From Amphiura filiformis (taxonomy: Eukaryota; Echinodermata; Ophiuroidea; Amphilepidida; Amphiuridae): a stretch of DNA of 64,000 nt. Both the position numbers and the translations under genes were made by a program. The stretch covers positions 95,987,782 through 96,051,781 of the forward strand of contig NC_092628.1 in assembly GCF_039555335.1 (NCBI RefSeq), given 5' to 3'. Of the stretch, positions 36,801-43,304 are shown one piece after another. A model generated the notes under the pieces. That model saw only the letters and a list, made by a program, of their open reading frames with translations. It ran no database searches and was not told the origin of the DNA. How positions within the stretch are numbered: the first letter of the stretch is position 1; every line of letters starts with the position of its first letter.

Positions 36801-37914
36801 ATGACCATGATGATTATCATTAATAAAAACACTGTAGACTATCAAAATCACGCTGTATAAAATGTCAGTAATTCCATAAGGAATTAGTCACATTTACAAA
36901 GAACATTTCCACTTCAGGCTTTAGCAGATAAAAGCACCCAGTCAGCATAATAATGAAGTCTGAAATAAGCAATGAGATTAGACCCAAAGAGCAACTTAAA
37001 ATTGCCCTGTGTGTAATGGTAAATCCAAAATTTAGGTTTGTCGCTCATGGATGGCAAATACAGCATACATCCGACTTTTATCTGCTAAAGCCTGAAGTGG
37101 AATAATAATTAGCATCTTTATGCTTGGGTATTACAAAGTTTGCGCATGTTGCAATTAATATGCATTTTTAGCACAATGTGTTACACATAGAATGCAAACA
37201 ACCACACTTCAAATCCAAGTTTGCCAGGTACATATGAAATATTCTGAACATACACTATTTGCTCTCCATGCACGACATGCAAACATGGTGAAGTCGGTAC
37301 TCTTTGGTTCTACCTCAATGGAAATAACTTACCAAAAATATCTCCTCTATGACATCTGGCTCTTGCTCTCCTTTTATCATTTCAATCAAGTGCACAGCAT
37401 AATCTATAAAGTAAAAACATCACCATACCTCTCCATAAGAATTTATAAACTCGAAAATAAAAATGACAATGTTGTATGTGTTGTTATTGCTGTATTTTTT
37501 TATTGTGTAGGCCTATATTTTTTTGGTTTTTTTTAGTATTGCAACTCATGATGTTGTGGAAGGGAACATAGGATATGTGGCCGAAATAAATGCATCCTAT
37601 GATATCCTAGAATAAGTCATGGATTTTTACAATTATGAGTAAAATGGGCAAAACAAGAAAAAAAATCTTCTAAGCTTACCTATTGGAAATCCCTGTGGCT
37701 GTACAATATCCACCCAACCACTTGCCATATTTGCCAGTGTTGCCGGTCTGTTTCCATCCGTCTTGTATAGATCTGGTTCCACAACAAATGATCCAAGCGA
37801 AGGAAGAGGGTCCCAAGTAATTGACCCATTAGGACTCTTGGATGGCACCCCCTGACATGTTTGGTAAGATACCACACACAGGAGTAAAGACAGTGATAGA
37901 GATGTCACTTTCAT
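11807..37914 (-). CDS. Prominin-like five-pass membrane protein, copy B (complete, 21 coding exons)
   Basis: Exons: 37914-37680, 37403-37333, 36461-36259, 34472-34352, 26798-26732, 25827-25732, 25355-25171, 24286-24215, 24037-23897, 23034-22958, 22336-22187, 21660-21537, 20289-20116, 19127-18963, 17714-17643, 16894-16808, 15931-15755, 14995-14906, 13140-12858, 12332-12240, 11844-11807. All have AG/GT borders and every phase joins, giving 2,721 nt, 906 residues plus stop (human PROM1 is 865). Signal peptide about 1-22; helix 1 about 107-134 with CCRCC; helix 2 about 152-176; loop 1; helices 3 and 4 about 424-452 and 465-500; loop 2 with a prominin-like LTFxxxLEDCEQN segment; helix 5 about 773-795 with the family signature LIFAVKLAKY; a cytoplasmic tail of about 110 residues ending in PPPSYEEAV. 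Family role: shaping cholesterol-rich membrane protrusions. The exon 16/17 join is the least certain, since an upstream acceptor near 15,962 would be out of phase. Confidence 0.93.
12802..12830. repeat. Poly(A) run on the plus strand
   Basis: An uninterrupted run of 29 A, 28 bp from the donor of prominin exon 19. Length is likely polymorphic. Confidence 0.9.
12858..14995 (-). CDS. Prominin copy B exons 18-19 (end of loop 2, helix 5, start of tail)
   Basis: Exon 18 (14995-14906) encodes FSDEFGRCHPIRAIYDAAVN then VVCHYDLDSL, with the two cysteines of the vertebrate loop end. Exon 19 (13140-12858, 283 nt) encodes NTVWFSLGWCTVWMIISLIF then AVKLAKYLRIM, the fifth helix with its conserved AVKLAKY juncture. 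A Tyr- and Asp-rich cytoplasmic tail follows (QACQDYYDYQHDDQEM). The intron between them holds a hAT-like element and an RT fragment. Confidence 0.93.
13211..13828. mobile_element. 618-bp hAT-like non-autonomous element with 8-bp target duplication
   Basis: Ends CAGTGGCGTAACT and AGTTACGCCACTG are exact inverted repeats, flanked by GTCCTTTG on both sides (13203-13210 and 13829-13836). GGGGCACCC-type blocks occur near both ends in inverted arrangement. No transposase. It lies in the intron between prominin exons 18 and 19. Confidence 0.88.
13935..14208 (+). mobile_element. Reverse-transcriptase fragment between 53-bp direct repeats
   Basis: From about 13,988 to 14,148 the plus strand reads VPIFKSGDKNNVNNYRPISV, LPIISKIIERTVHHQLYDYL and on to QSGFRSN, the N-terminal RT palm/finger segment of a CR1/Jockey-like LINE. 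Identical 53-bp sequences (13935-13987 and 14149-14201, beginning CAATCAGTGAAATGGG) flank it. Both ends of the LINE are missing. Confidence 0.8.
14761..14810. repeat. GAT/GAC trinucleotide microsatellite
   Basis: About 50 bp of GATGAT passing into GACGAT units, in the intron downstream of prominin exon 18. Confidence 0.95.
15440..15640. repeat. Fragment of an interspersed element with CAGTGGCATAGCC end
   Basis: On the minus strand near 15,620-15,590 the sequence reads CAGTGGCATAGCCAGGATTT followed by a G-rich run, a common terminus of hAT-like elements. The other end was not found. Confidence 0.4.
15755..15931 (-). CDS. Prominin copy B exon 17
   Basis: 177 nt, phase 0 to 0. Encodes ALIPLLDRDVNETSKAGLVV and, later, VEDYIDVIIGYLDQFIDVAI, resembling the vertebrate GYFEHYLQWIEFSISE segment before helix 5. 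The acceptor at 15932 was chosen because it keeps frame. A stronger-looking acceptor near 15,962 would add SLTHHIQ-like residues but needs a different upstream phase, so a small exon could be missing here. Confidence 0.78.
16518..16750. mobile_element. TTAA-flanked MITE, family 'TTAAAGYCATAATGTA', copy 1
   Basis: Begins TTAAAGCCATAATGTATGAT and ends with the near inverse (ATCATACATTATGGATTTAA). TTAA at both ends is the piggyBac-type target. It shares CACCTAAATGGAATCAGCCA with copies at 62,536-62,912 and 63,740 to the right edge; a shorter piece lies at 60,228-60,375. Confidence 0.75.
16808..17714 (-). CDS. Prominin copy B exons 15-16
   Basis: Exon 15 (17714-17643, 72 nt) encodes LQEDLLTDDLSAYSIELDTA then ADNN. 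Exon 16 (16894-16808, 87 nt) encodes PDVATELRQAAYDMQDIQQS then VVLPTEHSM, resembling the vertebrate [22 protein letters not shown] segment. Both are phase 0 with GTAAG donors. A TTAA-flanked MITE (16,518-16,750) ends just downstream of exon 16. Confidence 0.88.
17920..18150. repeat. Cluster of GTAAGATTTT words
   Basis: The word GTAAGATTTT or a close variant occurs about nine times on the plus strand, with one inverted copy (AAAATCTTAC) at the left. ACCAAAAT / ATTTTGGT also pair. Likely a small repetitive element in the intron between prominin exons 14 and 15. Confidence 0.6.
18301..18483. mobile_element. Palindromic MITE, family 'GGGCTATTCCA', copy 2
   Basis: Contains GGAAGACATGACCCTAATCT on the left and its inverted partner on the right, ending CTGGAATAGCCCA. 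The outer left end is eroded. Intron of prominin copy B. Confidence 0.8.
18963..19127 (-). CDS. Prominin copy B exon 14
   Basis: 165 nt, phase 0 to 0, with strong acceptor and GTAAGT donor. Encodes LIPELRNQTAKLIDEIDIGD, VDLSDLVPDNLGPLLQYSVD and onward, an amphipathic ectodomain segment. A partial duplicate lies 180 bp upstream at 19,307-19,399. Confidence 0.87.
19307..19399 (-). other. Duplicate of prominin exon 14: candidate alternative exon or exon relic
   Basis: 93 nt open in phase 0 to 0, encoding LDEIDIGDVYFREFIPDNLG then PLLQYSADSPG. Roughly 80% identical by eye to the middle of exon 14. It is preceded by a very strong polypyrimidine tract and CAG, and followed by GTATAT. Inclusion would add 31 residues in frame. 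It may be a cassette exon or a decaying duplicate. Confidence 0.6.
19500..19655. repeat. Short inverted repeat
   Basis: CTACTCTGAAGTACAAAGTA near 19,503 pairs imperfectly with ACTTTGTGCTTCAGAGTGGA near 19,628. Weak MITE-like candidate upstream of exon 14. Confidence 0.4.
20116..20289 (-). CDS. Prominin copy B exon 13 (start of second extracellular loop)
   Basis: 174 nt, phase 0 to 0. Encodes GYWLGDLILGNSSIPLTFTS, then ILEDCEQNSTIYNTLQLEHI. The order W-x-L, LTF, DC, N-x-x-x-Y-x-TL-x-L corresponds closely to the vertebrate prominin loop 2. Two sequons (NSS, NST). Confidence 0.93.
20690..21440 (+). mobile_element. 5'-truncated CR1-like LINE (RT C-terminus and 3' end)
   Basis: The plus strand reads AAYASIRNIGR, then an open frame (20,812-21,288): LHGITKTKLHRLQRIQNIAA, HDLHWLPVEQRITFKIALFV and a final WNNLPFSVRSAKSLFSFKTN before a stop. 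This is the C-terminal end of CR1/L2-type LINE ORF2. The 3' UTR has a hairpin-like GCGCC...GGCGC segment and ends in an ATT microsatellite (21,421-21,440). It lies antisense in the intron between prominin exons 12 and 13. Confidence 0.88.
21537..22336 (-). CDS. Prominin copy B exons 11-12 (helices 3 and 4)
   Basis: Exon 11 (22336-22187, 150 nt) carries helix 3 (MLALSLACFFIFGVFAVGLI) and the short cytoplasmic loop with NCCGNF. Two donors are possible; only GTAAGT after 22187 keeps frame with exon 12. Exon 12 (21660-21537, 124 nt) carries helix 4 (VVLTFLLTPLLMLLTSTIFA) and the start of loop 2 with a conserved Cys. A 230-bp palindromic MITE begins 57 bp past the exon 11 donor side. Confidence 0.9.
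21901..22130. mobile_element. 230-bp palindromic MITE
   Basis: Arms of about 100 bp: TTGTTGCAAAACCCCTTACA at the left and its near inverse complement ending TTTTGCAACAAA at the right, around a short loop. It ends 57 bp from prominin exon 11. Confidence 0.8.
22958..24286 (-). CDS. Prominin copy B exons 8-10 (first extracellular loop, distal part)
   Basis: Exon 8 (24286-24215) encodes LPVLDDQISGSDTAIANISS; exon 9 (24037-23897) encodes GLEALDQIESDINSAAEEPI and onward, acidic and helical; exon 10 (23034-22958) encodes ILDTLDEYEVFMKGRLDDSN, like the prominin segment just before helix 3 (TLEEYDSY in vertebrates). Exon 10 ends in phase 2 with GTAATA. Confidence 0.85.
23610..23822. repeat. Inverted-repeat element, about 210 bp
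   Basis: TCTATAGTCTATATATCTAC with GAGTCACCGGCACTA on the left pairs with AGTGCCAGTGACTC and ATATACAGACTATAG on the right. MITE-like, in the intron between prominin exons 9 and 10. Confidence 0.6.
24435..24510 (+). repeat. Possible tRNA-derived SINE fragment
   Basis: Contains the B-box-like word GGTTTGAATCC within a short paired stem (GCCGGTTTGAATCCGGC), then a T-rich run. No convincing A box, so this is a weak call. Confidence 0.35.
24853..25036. mobile_element. Palindromic MITE, family 'GGGCTATTCCA', copy 3
   Basis: GGGATATTCCA at the left and AGAATAGCCCA at the right frame the family's GGAAGACATGAC arms. Intron between prominin exons 7 and 8. Confidence 0.82.
25171..26798 (-). CDS. Prominin copy B exons 5-7 (first extracellular loop, proximal part)
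   Basis: Exon 5 (26798-26732) encodes QLSHILEDEYEYVEDLALDD; exon 6 (25827-25732) encodes VGMLIAAPVEDYLLEEVQVQ and more; exon 7 (25355-25171) encodes a 62-residue stretch containing NDT, NES and NAT glycosylation sequons and the cysteine pair CAGC. The heptad-like Leu/Ile pattern fits the long helices of the prominin ectodomain. Phases 0-1, 1-1, 1-0. Copy A exons 5 and 6 match the first two. Confidence 0.87.
26530..26680 (+). repeat. Retroelement 3'-end fragment
   Basis: CCTGAAGAAGGGCTAGGCCC followed by GATACCGGTT resembles the sequence downstream of the GIY-YIG domain in Penelope-like or related elements. No coding part is visible. Confidence 0.35.
27090..27581 (+). pseudogene. LINE upstream ORF region
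   Basis: An open frame of 163 codons with a basic C-terminal part (KKRGKGRKSQKQQ). It contains FSRDYLLSFRTSPPGTELYI, which I take to be the region preceding the endonuclease in this LINE type. It ends where the endonuclease frame takes over, so a frameshift or an ORF1/ORF2 overlap separates them. Confidence 0.6.
27424..28533 (+). pseudogene. LINE apurinic/apyrimidinic-type endonuclease domain
   Basis: 369 codons. Motifs in order: LWNARSACNK, DVFVITETWL, GGIGIIYKS, ILVYRPP, LLLGDFNIH and a final SDHELI, the catalytic series of the exonuclease-endonuclease-phosphatase fold used by LINEs to nick target DNA. This is the best preserved part of the element. The frame breaks near 28,530, before the RT. 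Confidence 0.92.
28540..29730 (+). pseudogene. LINE reverse transcriptase, N-terminal and central part (frameshifted)
   Basis: Open pieces at 28,656-29,075, 29,163-29,477 and 29,389-29,730. They contain FRPVSNISYVSKLMEKV near 29,110, VVLLDLSAAFDAVDHAILLN, GIPQGSVVGPLFFVLY and the catalytic YADD within YHMYADDVQLYL near 29,600. At least two frameshifts. The coding match stops at the TTAA at 29,684; the last residues of the open frame belong to the inserted element. Confidence 0.9.
29684..32814. mobile_element. 3.1-kb TTAA-flanked (piggyBac-type) DNA element, no transposase seen
   Basis: The element is 29,688-32,810 with TTAA on both sides (29,684-29,687; 32,811-32,814). The left terminus is GGAGGCACACAGGATCACT; the right terminus inverted is GGTGGCACACAGGATCACT, 18 of 19 identical. 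Removing it with one TTAA rejoins the LINE RT in frame. The inside has no recognisable transposase: it holds a CATT microsatellite (30,421-30,461), many taggcctat words and a GC-rich, CpG-containing block (about 31,637-32,080). TTAA target plus short inverted ends suggests a non-autonomous piggyBac-superfamily element. Confidence 0.9.
30421..30461. repeat. ATTC tetranucleotide microsatellite
   Basis: About ten TCAT/ATTC units in a row, inside the TTAA-flanked element. Confidence 0.95.
32815..33574 (+). pseudogene. LINE reverse transcriptase, C-terminal part
   Basis: Continues the RT after the insertion: EISDWMTRNKLKLNSEKTEF, NLGVVFDQTMSMTGHV, LQSLQNRAARIVFRLDRR, LRELHWLPLESRIVFKLMLL and WNSLPIHIRQLPSIHRFKKS before TAA. 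Uninterrupted for about 253 codons, so this part is much better kept than the middle of the RT. Confidence 0.92.
34030..34320 (+). mobile_element. Degenerate C-terminal RT remnant of another CR1-like LINE
   Basis: Pieces such as LRSSTQGLLQTPTAARKSRT and TYVNRTFSIATPIAREWNSI are readable after frame changes and match the end of CR1-like ORF2. Both ends are eroded. It stops just before prominin exon 4. Confidence 0.6.
34352..34472 (-). CDS. Prominin copy B exon 4
   Basis: 121 nt, phase 2 to 0, acceptor CAG, donor GTGAGT. Encodes the end of helix 2 and the start of loop 1 (AGAVCIDFSNTFMTRAKDTS...). The intron that follows is about 7.5 kb and holds the nested LINE and TTAA element. Confidence 0.88.
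35357..36236 (-). mobile_element. Penelope-like remnant: GIY-YIG segment between inverted repeats
   Basis: On the minus strand, 35,945 down to 35,496, broken frames read TIPYVSDVSEKLKRIIG, DYYIGETRQPLHKRI and KEAIYVRREEPTLNRGGGLQ then YNLSKCY. This is the GIY-YIG endonuclease module at the C-terminus of Penelope-like elements. Arms of about 155 bp (35,357-35,508 and 36,076-36,236) are inverted copies containing GACCTGTGACGTCAC. At least three frameshifts. I saw no hammerhead ribozyme core in the arms. Confidence 0.72.
36259..36461 (-). CDS. Prominin copy B exon 3 (helix 1, CCRCCxxCGG, start of helix 2)
   Basis: 203 nt, phase 0 to 2. Residues about 103-170. Contains GILFFLLLPWIALIFFCCRC, the conserved first membrane helix and cysteine cluster shared by all prominins, then a short Lys/Arg/Glu-rich cytoplasmic loop and cysteine-rich helix 2. 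The donor GTAAGT at 36258 is only about 16 bp from the end of a Penelope-like inverted repeat (35,357-36,236). Confidence 0.95.
36540..36780. repeat. Long hairpin repeat (about 80-bp arms)
   Basis: TTTTTCTCATTAACATACTG to TTGAATTAGTCTCAA on the left is mirrored at 36,690-36,774 around a short loop. The left flank (GATTTTGGTATCAGGTGAAA) also occurs around 9,070, where another MITE has inserted into it. Confidence 0.85.
36909..37100. mobile_element. 192-bp MITE with 27-bp inverted ends
   Basis: Starts CCACTTCAGGCTTTAGCAGA and ends with the exact inverse complement. Non-coding; lies in the intron between prominin exons 2 and 3. Confidence 0.85.
37333..37403 (-). CDS. Prominin copy B exon 2
   Basis: 71 nt, phase 1 to 0, donor GTAAGT. 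Encodes DYAVHLIEMIKGEQEPDVIE then EIFL, the extracellular segment just before helix 1. Paralogous to copy A 4390-4469. Confidence 0.85.
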
Positions 37915-38008
37915 TTTGACTTATTTTATGTCCAGGGATGTTGAAGTGTAAACAGAAGTGATTGGTTTTGGTTGCATCTGAAGCATCTTCCGCAACATCA
38001 ATATTGAT
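37680..38008 (-). CDS. Prominin copy B exon 1 (5' UTR end, signal peptide, mature N-terminus)
   Basis: Coding starts at 37914 (MKVTSLSLSLLLCVVSYQTC, QG), a typical cleavable signal peptide. The mature start follows (VPSKSPNGSITWDPLPSLGS) and the exon leaves in phase 1 with GTAAGC after 37680. A CAG acceptor with a T-rich tract ends at 38009, so the exon probably begins at 38008 with about 94 nt of 5' UTR and a further non-coding exon upstream. That upstream exon was not located. Confidence 0.85.
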
Positions 38009-38400
38009 CTGAAGGACAAAAATAATCATTAGTTTATTTTGCAATACTTAAAAAGTTTTTGTGATATAGTAAGATAGAGAGTTCCCGTGTTTTGGGTTAC
38101 CCGCCATCTTGGAGGGAAACCTAAACTCCGTTTACAATTTTCAGAATACCAACACTCGCGCAATAATTAGCAAATGTTATTTTGTAGAATGTAGCACCAA
38201 TAGCGTCATTGACCAAATCAAAGGAATGAGTAATACGGCGGTGCGAATCACGTTATAAACACTATTGTAGTCCGTTCCGCTTGAAAACACGGGAACTCTC
38301 TATACCTGTCATGTATTAATAAAAATATGCGCAACTTGCAAATATATGTAGTAGAACAAAATTAATTAAACTAATAATATAATAATAAAAACCAAAGTAT
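38009..38400 (-). promoter_or_regulatory. Region upstream of prominin copy B first coding exon, with a TA-flanked MITE
   Basis: A MITE at about 38,077-38,300 has ends AGAGAGTTCCCGTGTTTT and its exact inverse, flanked by TA (Tc1/mariner-type target). Its left arm contains CCGCCATCTTG (38,101-38,111), matching the core recognition word of the zinc-finger factor YY1. Whether this is promoter or a 5' intron depends on the unplaced first exon. Confidence 0.45.
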
Positions 38401-38999
38401 GATTTAATTGATTCAAGTCTATTTATTAATGTGATGTTCACATTTCTTTTTCAATTACTAGACACATGGTTGCACTAAAGACACTATCTGTGATTCATTA
38501 AATCAGAAAATTAGGTTTTACCATTTTTGTAATGGGTACAGGTATGCTGAACCACCGTGCAAGTGATAAGCCCGAACATGACCTAGTAAAGATGAAACAT
38601 GTTGGAGGAGTTTGTCCATACAGACACTTGTAGTTACAATGGAGCTTCATATTTATCAATACACAAATTTTCTTCCTGTTTACATGCATCATATGACAAA
38701 AAAATGTTGTTGAAAATCATTTTAATGACTTCAGTCTTCAGTCAATTCACTTACCCTTCGCTTTTATGCCGCTTCTGAAAAACGACATTTTTGTACTCCT
38801 TTTGCAGGGATCCTGATTGTATTTGTGCCCTTAAGAGTTTCAGTTAATTTCATTGATATTAATAGATTGTTACCAAATTTGTGATCAAATGTGATCTGTC
38901 TGGATGCACCCCTGTAAGGTATGAGGATTTGAACTTTCCTAACCAATAGTTCAAATTTGTTACCATCATTTATTATGTCTAGACTGGTTATTTTGACTG

Positions 39000-39103
39000 T
39001 TTCACCTCAAGTTGGGTAGTGATGTCAGTGCTTTTACATGGATTAGGTTAGCTCTTAAAGATGCAAAATACGCACCTACATCACTACCAAACTCCAGGTG
39101 AAA
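39000..39103. repeat. Small inverted-repeat element
   Basis: TTTCACCTCAAGTTGGGTAG at the left pairs with CTACCAAACTCCAGGTGAAA-like sequence at the right. A related left end (TTCACCTCAAGTTTGGTAGT) occurs at 53,230. Confidence 0.7.
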
Positions 39104-42000
39104 TACAAGAAGTTTACTTTGAATGAGAATTGAAATCAGTTCAACTCATGTGACAGCAGCTCAACTCCAGTGACAGAAAAGCTTTCATGTGCACATGAGT
39201 CACAACCCAAAACATACACAAAACTATACATGTTGATCAGTTCTGTCAAACCAGCCAACAAAATAAACCAAGTTTCTGAAACAATTATGGTAGTACAATA
39301 ATATGGGTGCAAAATGCACTTGAAAAACAGTTAATATGATGCAATTGAACACCATACATGTACTTACCACTTTGAATTGGTTGTCACTCTAATCCCTGTT
39401 TCTCCTATTCATTTAGATGTAGGATTGCACACAACATGGTCATCACCACCGGCACACAAATAATCCATGTAGCACATCTTGTTATCTTGATCCGGTTTAA
39501 TACAATTAAATAATATCAACTTTGTACTGTTGTTTACCCAATTACTAATCATATTTGGATAACACTGCACTGTCAATGTTTCTTATATTTGAACTTGCCT
39601 AATTCCCCTACACAGTCCAAAGATTTTCAAGTTGACAATGATTTTCTATGCAGAGATGTATTGACCTTTGATATAGCTTTTCTTTTTTTGTATAGCTGCA
39701 CTGAATGTGATACGGAATATACTTTAATTTGGATAAATTTGTTAAAAAATGAACAGAAATTTGCACCCATTTAAAAGTTTGGTAATGTGTTATATATTGT
39801 TATGTCTAAACAAGGAGACCTTTGAACAAAAATACAGTTGCAGAGAAGATTGCCATCATAATGTAAATATACTTGGTATCATATGTAAATAGTTTCACAA
39901 CTTGGCCAACTAATTAATAGCCTTTGACCCAGACTTCCTAAATGGATTAGAGCGGGGGTTGATTCGAGTGGGGGTTGCATTTGCAGATGATCTTATTAAT
40001 ACCTCCTTGATTGGTTCAAAATTGGACACAATCAGGGTTCGATTTACTTTGAAAAATGTGTATAGCAATTTGTTTGCAAAAACCTTATTTAGGTGATTTT
40101 CTTATAATATTAGTATATACATTGTAAAAATTGCTATACAAGCTGAAATTTGTGTAGCAGGTTGTCCAAAATGGGGAGCATTTTGCTCCACGACACAAGT
40201 TAAATCGAACCCTGGACACAATATTCATTTTGGCCAATTGGCAGGTAGTTCTCATGGGGTTATTCACAAACAAGAAATTTCAATACTGTTCAAATATCCT
40301 GCTTTTAAGAGTTCAGAATCAGCTGAACTAGGCATGAATTTATCATTTTTATAGACTTATTTTCTATTTTCAAAGAAAATACACATCTGGTAACTTTGTG
40401 GTTCTTGGAAAATGTTTGTGACTTCAGGTGACTAAGGGTGTCATAATGATAATGCAATACACTTTTTTTCACATGTTTGAAATTGTCCAAAAAACTGCAA
40501 AAACTTTCACTCAAATTATAGTAAATGTGTCAGAATATTGTAAGTTTTTTAGTCCTTGCAGCTTAAAATGGGGTAAAGAGTATTATTATTGATAGTTTGA
40601 CTTAATCTAAAGAACAAAGTTAACAATATCAGCTATATCATCAGGTTCGCATGACAGGGCATACACGATACACAACAAATACACAGAAATTGATAACAAT
40701 ATCTTAATTCTGCAAATATCAAATTTATTTAATAAAAATGATACCATTCTGCCAAAGTATCAATTGCAATTCAGTGGTAAAAACAAATAACAGAGCAAAA
40801 TACATACTTTACACTCTACAAAATTCATTCTGTACAAAATTATTAACAAAGTAAAATAATGCTACAAATGTACATCAAGACGATGTAAAAATATTTAGTC
40901 ACTAAGTACGTAATATGAACAAATATAATTCAAAATTGGAGGAAATTAAGTATATCGTTTTGCTTTATTTCATCAAGCTTATCAGATTCAAGATTAAGAA
41001 CACACATTATTTTTCTGCAATTGTGAGGAACTCATAGTTAAAAAATATCCAAGCACATATTATTAACACAGAACAAAAAGAGAATTCTTAACCTGACTGA
41101 ATAATGTCGTCTGCATCACATACACTGGCGTATCTCAAAAGGCAGCCTTGTGTGATTGTTTTCATTATATAATTGTCAATTGTGATGAGATACATTGTAA
41201 AATTAACTTTATATATTAATATTGAGGTGTTATCACAGTATTACAATCTGATGCCCATTCATTAAAGAGAGAACCATGCTGAAATATCGAATAACAATAT
41301 GAAATACAATGAAAATGAAAATCAAACAAGGCAGCCTTTTGATAAGAGCATTGAAATTGATATAAACATGCTAAGAATTTTGTTAGCTACAATTTGAAAC
41401 CTATTTGTGTAAAAAGAATTCTTTCACCATATTGTGAGAAATGGTGTGATTAGAAAAGTTGTAGCATTATACTGTTGAAAAGATCCGTTTTGGTATCAAC
41501 TACGCACAATGGTCTCCAAATTGAAAAGACCGGCATACAGGTTCTTCACATAAATAAAACATCTCAGGCTATAAAGCAATTTTACACTGCATAATCTGAT
41601 TAAAGTTGCAACTTTCCAAATGAACCGAAATTGTTAAAATCTGGACAATTTGGAATTTAGTAAAACACATTTGAGATATCAAATTCAAGCTAAGAAAATT
41701 CTTTGCACTTTCATATCAATTTCAATTTTTTTTAATCAATTGAGTTAAGAAGTATGACCACTCAACAAGTGTGAACCTTCTTTTTGTGTCATGTTTATAT
41801 AGTAGACCTGGTGTCAGAGAGATTTGGACATTTTGAATTATGTGCCAACCAAAGCCATTGTAACTGAATTGTTGTCGTACAATTTGATTGTGTATTATGA
41901 CGTTCAAACCATTTTTATGGCATCAGTACTGCTAAATGCTGTAGATTGCACTTCATATAAAAATTTTGATAGTACACAAATCAATAATAAAATTTGATTG
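39104..42000. other. Intergenic sequence, no gene seen
   Basis: AT-rich spacer with only short, unrecognisable open frames. One clear element, at 40,033-40,214, is listed separately. Confidence 0.5.
40033..40214. mobile_element. 182-bp hAT-like MITE with 8-bp target duplication
   Basis: Ends CAGGGTTCGATTTA and TAAATCGAACCCTG are exact inverted repeats, flanked on both sides by GACACAAT (40025-40032 and 40215-40222). Confidence 0.9.
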
Positions 42001-42036
42001 TTCACAATGCCTTAAAATACTTAAAACACTTAAAAC

Positions 42037-42300
42037 AGGGTTCCCACAGATTTCAACTTCAACCTTGCACGACTTTTTGAAAACCATATCACAAAATGTC
42101 AGACTACTGATAGACAACATACATATAAAATTAGATTCCAATCCCCCATCAAGCCAACCTTCAACTTTTTTTAAATTTTCACTTTCTTTTGTAGTTCCAA
42201 TTCCATGACATTTTCATGACTAAAAAAAAATCATGACCTTTACATTTTCCTGAAAATGCATGACCAAAATTTCAAAACTTTGCCAGACTCTGTAAACTCT
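42037..42300. repeat. Interspersed repeat rich in CATGAC words
   Basis: Starts CAGGGTTCCCACAGATTTC and continues with several TTTTCATGAC / ATGACC words, a style typical of a widespread hAT-like MITE. The right end is not clear. Confidence 0.4.
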
Positions 42301-42649
42301 AATGTTGACTGTGCATACATGTACATTTCTCATCTCCACAAAAGGGAGTTTCACGCTTCATGCGACTTGCCAACCAAATATTGCAAGTTACACTAGGAAA
42401 TCAGTACACAGACCCTGAACTTGATCTTTAAAAATGTTAAGATTATCTTGTGTTGCAAGTTAACCAAGGTGCATAGGATGGCAGGAGCTGTATTTTTCCA
42501 GTTTTACCCATTGAACTAAAAAACTGTGGTGTACTTCTTAATACATTGATCTTATAAAAATGAGGCAAGGAAACCAATAATCACATCTTCAATTAAGGCC
42601 AGAATATGGGGAAACACATTCGTCCATTAAGATGTTTTATTTTGCAAAT

Positions 42650-43094
42650 TATATCTAATTTTGTAAATTAATCAGCTTTCTAAAAGCTTTTTGCAGCATA
42701 TGGTACACATTTGGAACCAGCTCCCTAGTATTATCAGATCTACAAATTATGTTACTTCATGTAAGCAACAAATTTTGGAGTTTTACCAGTCCAATTTGCT
42801 CGCACCTTTGATGCAACTTGTGTTTGCACTTGGACCTCTTTTTGTAATTGTCCAAATTGCAGGCAAACTTAACTTAACCTGCATTTTCCCCCCTGTGATT
42901 TATTTTTCCCGTCCCTTATTTTTGGATTTGGTGGGGCGGTCTTAGAGGTGCATAGCCTCTGTTCGCTCCAGCCATTCAATGGACTATTTAAAAAAAATGT
43001 GTTCCTTTTATGATATTGTGTATTTTTGATGTATCTTATGTGCAATATAATATTATTGTAATTCTGTGCCAGTGATAAAGGGTAATAAATAAAT
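42650..43094 (+). mobile_element. 5'-truncated LINE 3' end
   Basis: The plus strand reads VHIWNQLPSIIRSTNYVTSC KQQILEFY-like residues, the usual C-terminal end of a LINE RT (WNxLP, then SFKxxLxxFY). It runs on to a tail with GGTAATAAATAAATAATA at about 43,080-43,098. Too short to classify. Confidence 0.45.
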
Positions 43095-43304
43095 AATACT
43101 AGAACTAAAATTTTGCAACTCACTTTGCTACGTTGCATTACTTTGCTACGTCACTTTGCATGGGACCCGACATTGCGAGACATGCCTCATCATCCGACGT
43201 CACAACATTTGACATCAAACCATCATCAATCAGATGCCTGATGAAGTCCTATGTTTTCAGACGCAACGTAGCAAAGAGAGTTGCAAAATTTTAGTTCCAG
43301 TATT
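43095..43304. repeat. 210-bp inverted-repeat element
   Basis: AGAACTAAAATTTTGCAACT at the left pairs with AGTTGCAAAATTTTAGTTCC at the right; inner GCTACGTTGC / GCAACGTAGC also pair. It adjoins the LINE tail. Confidence 0.75.
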
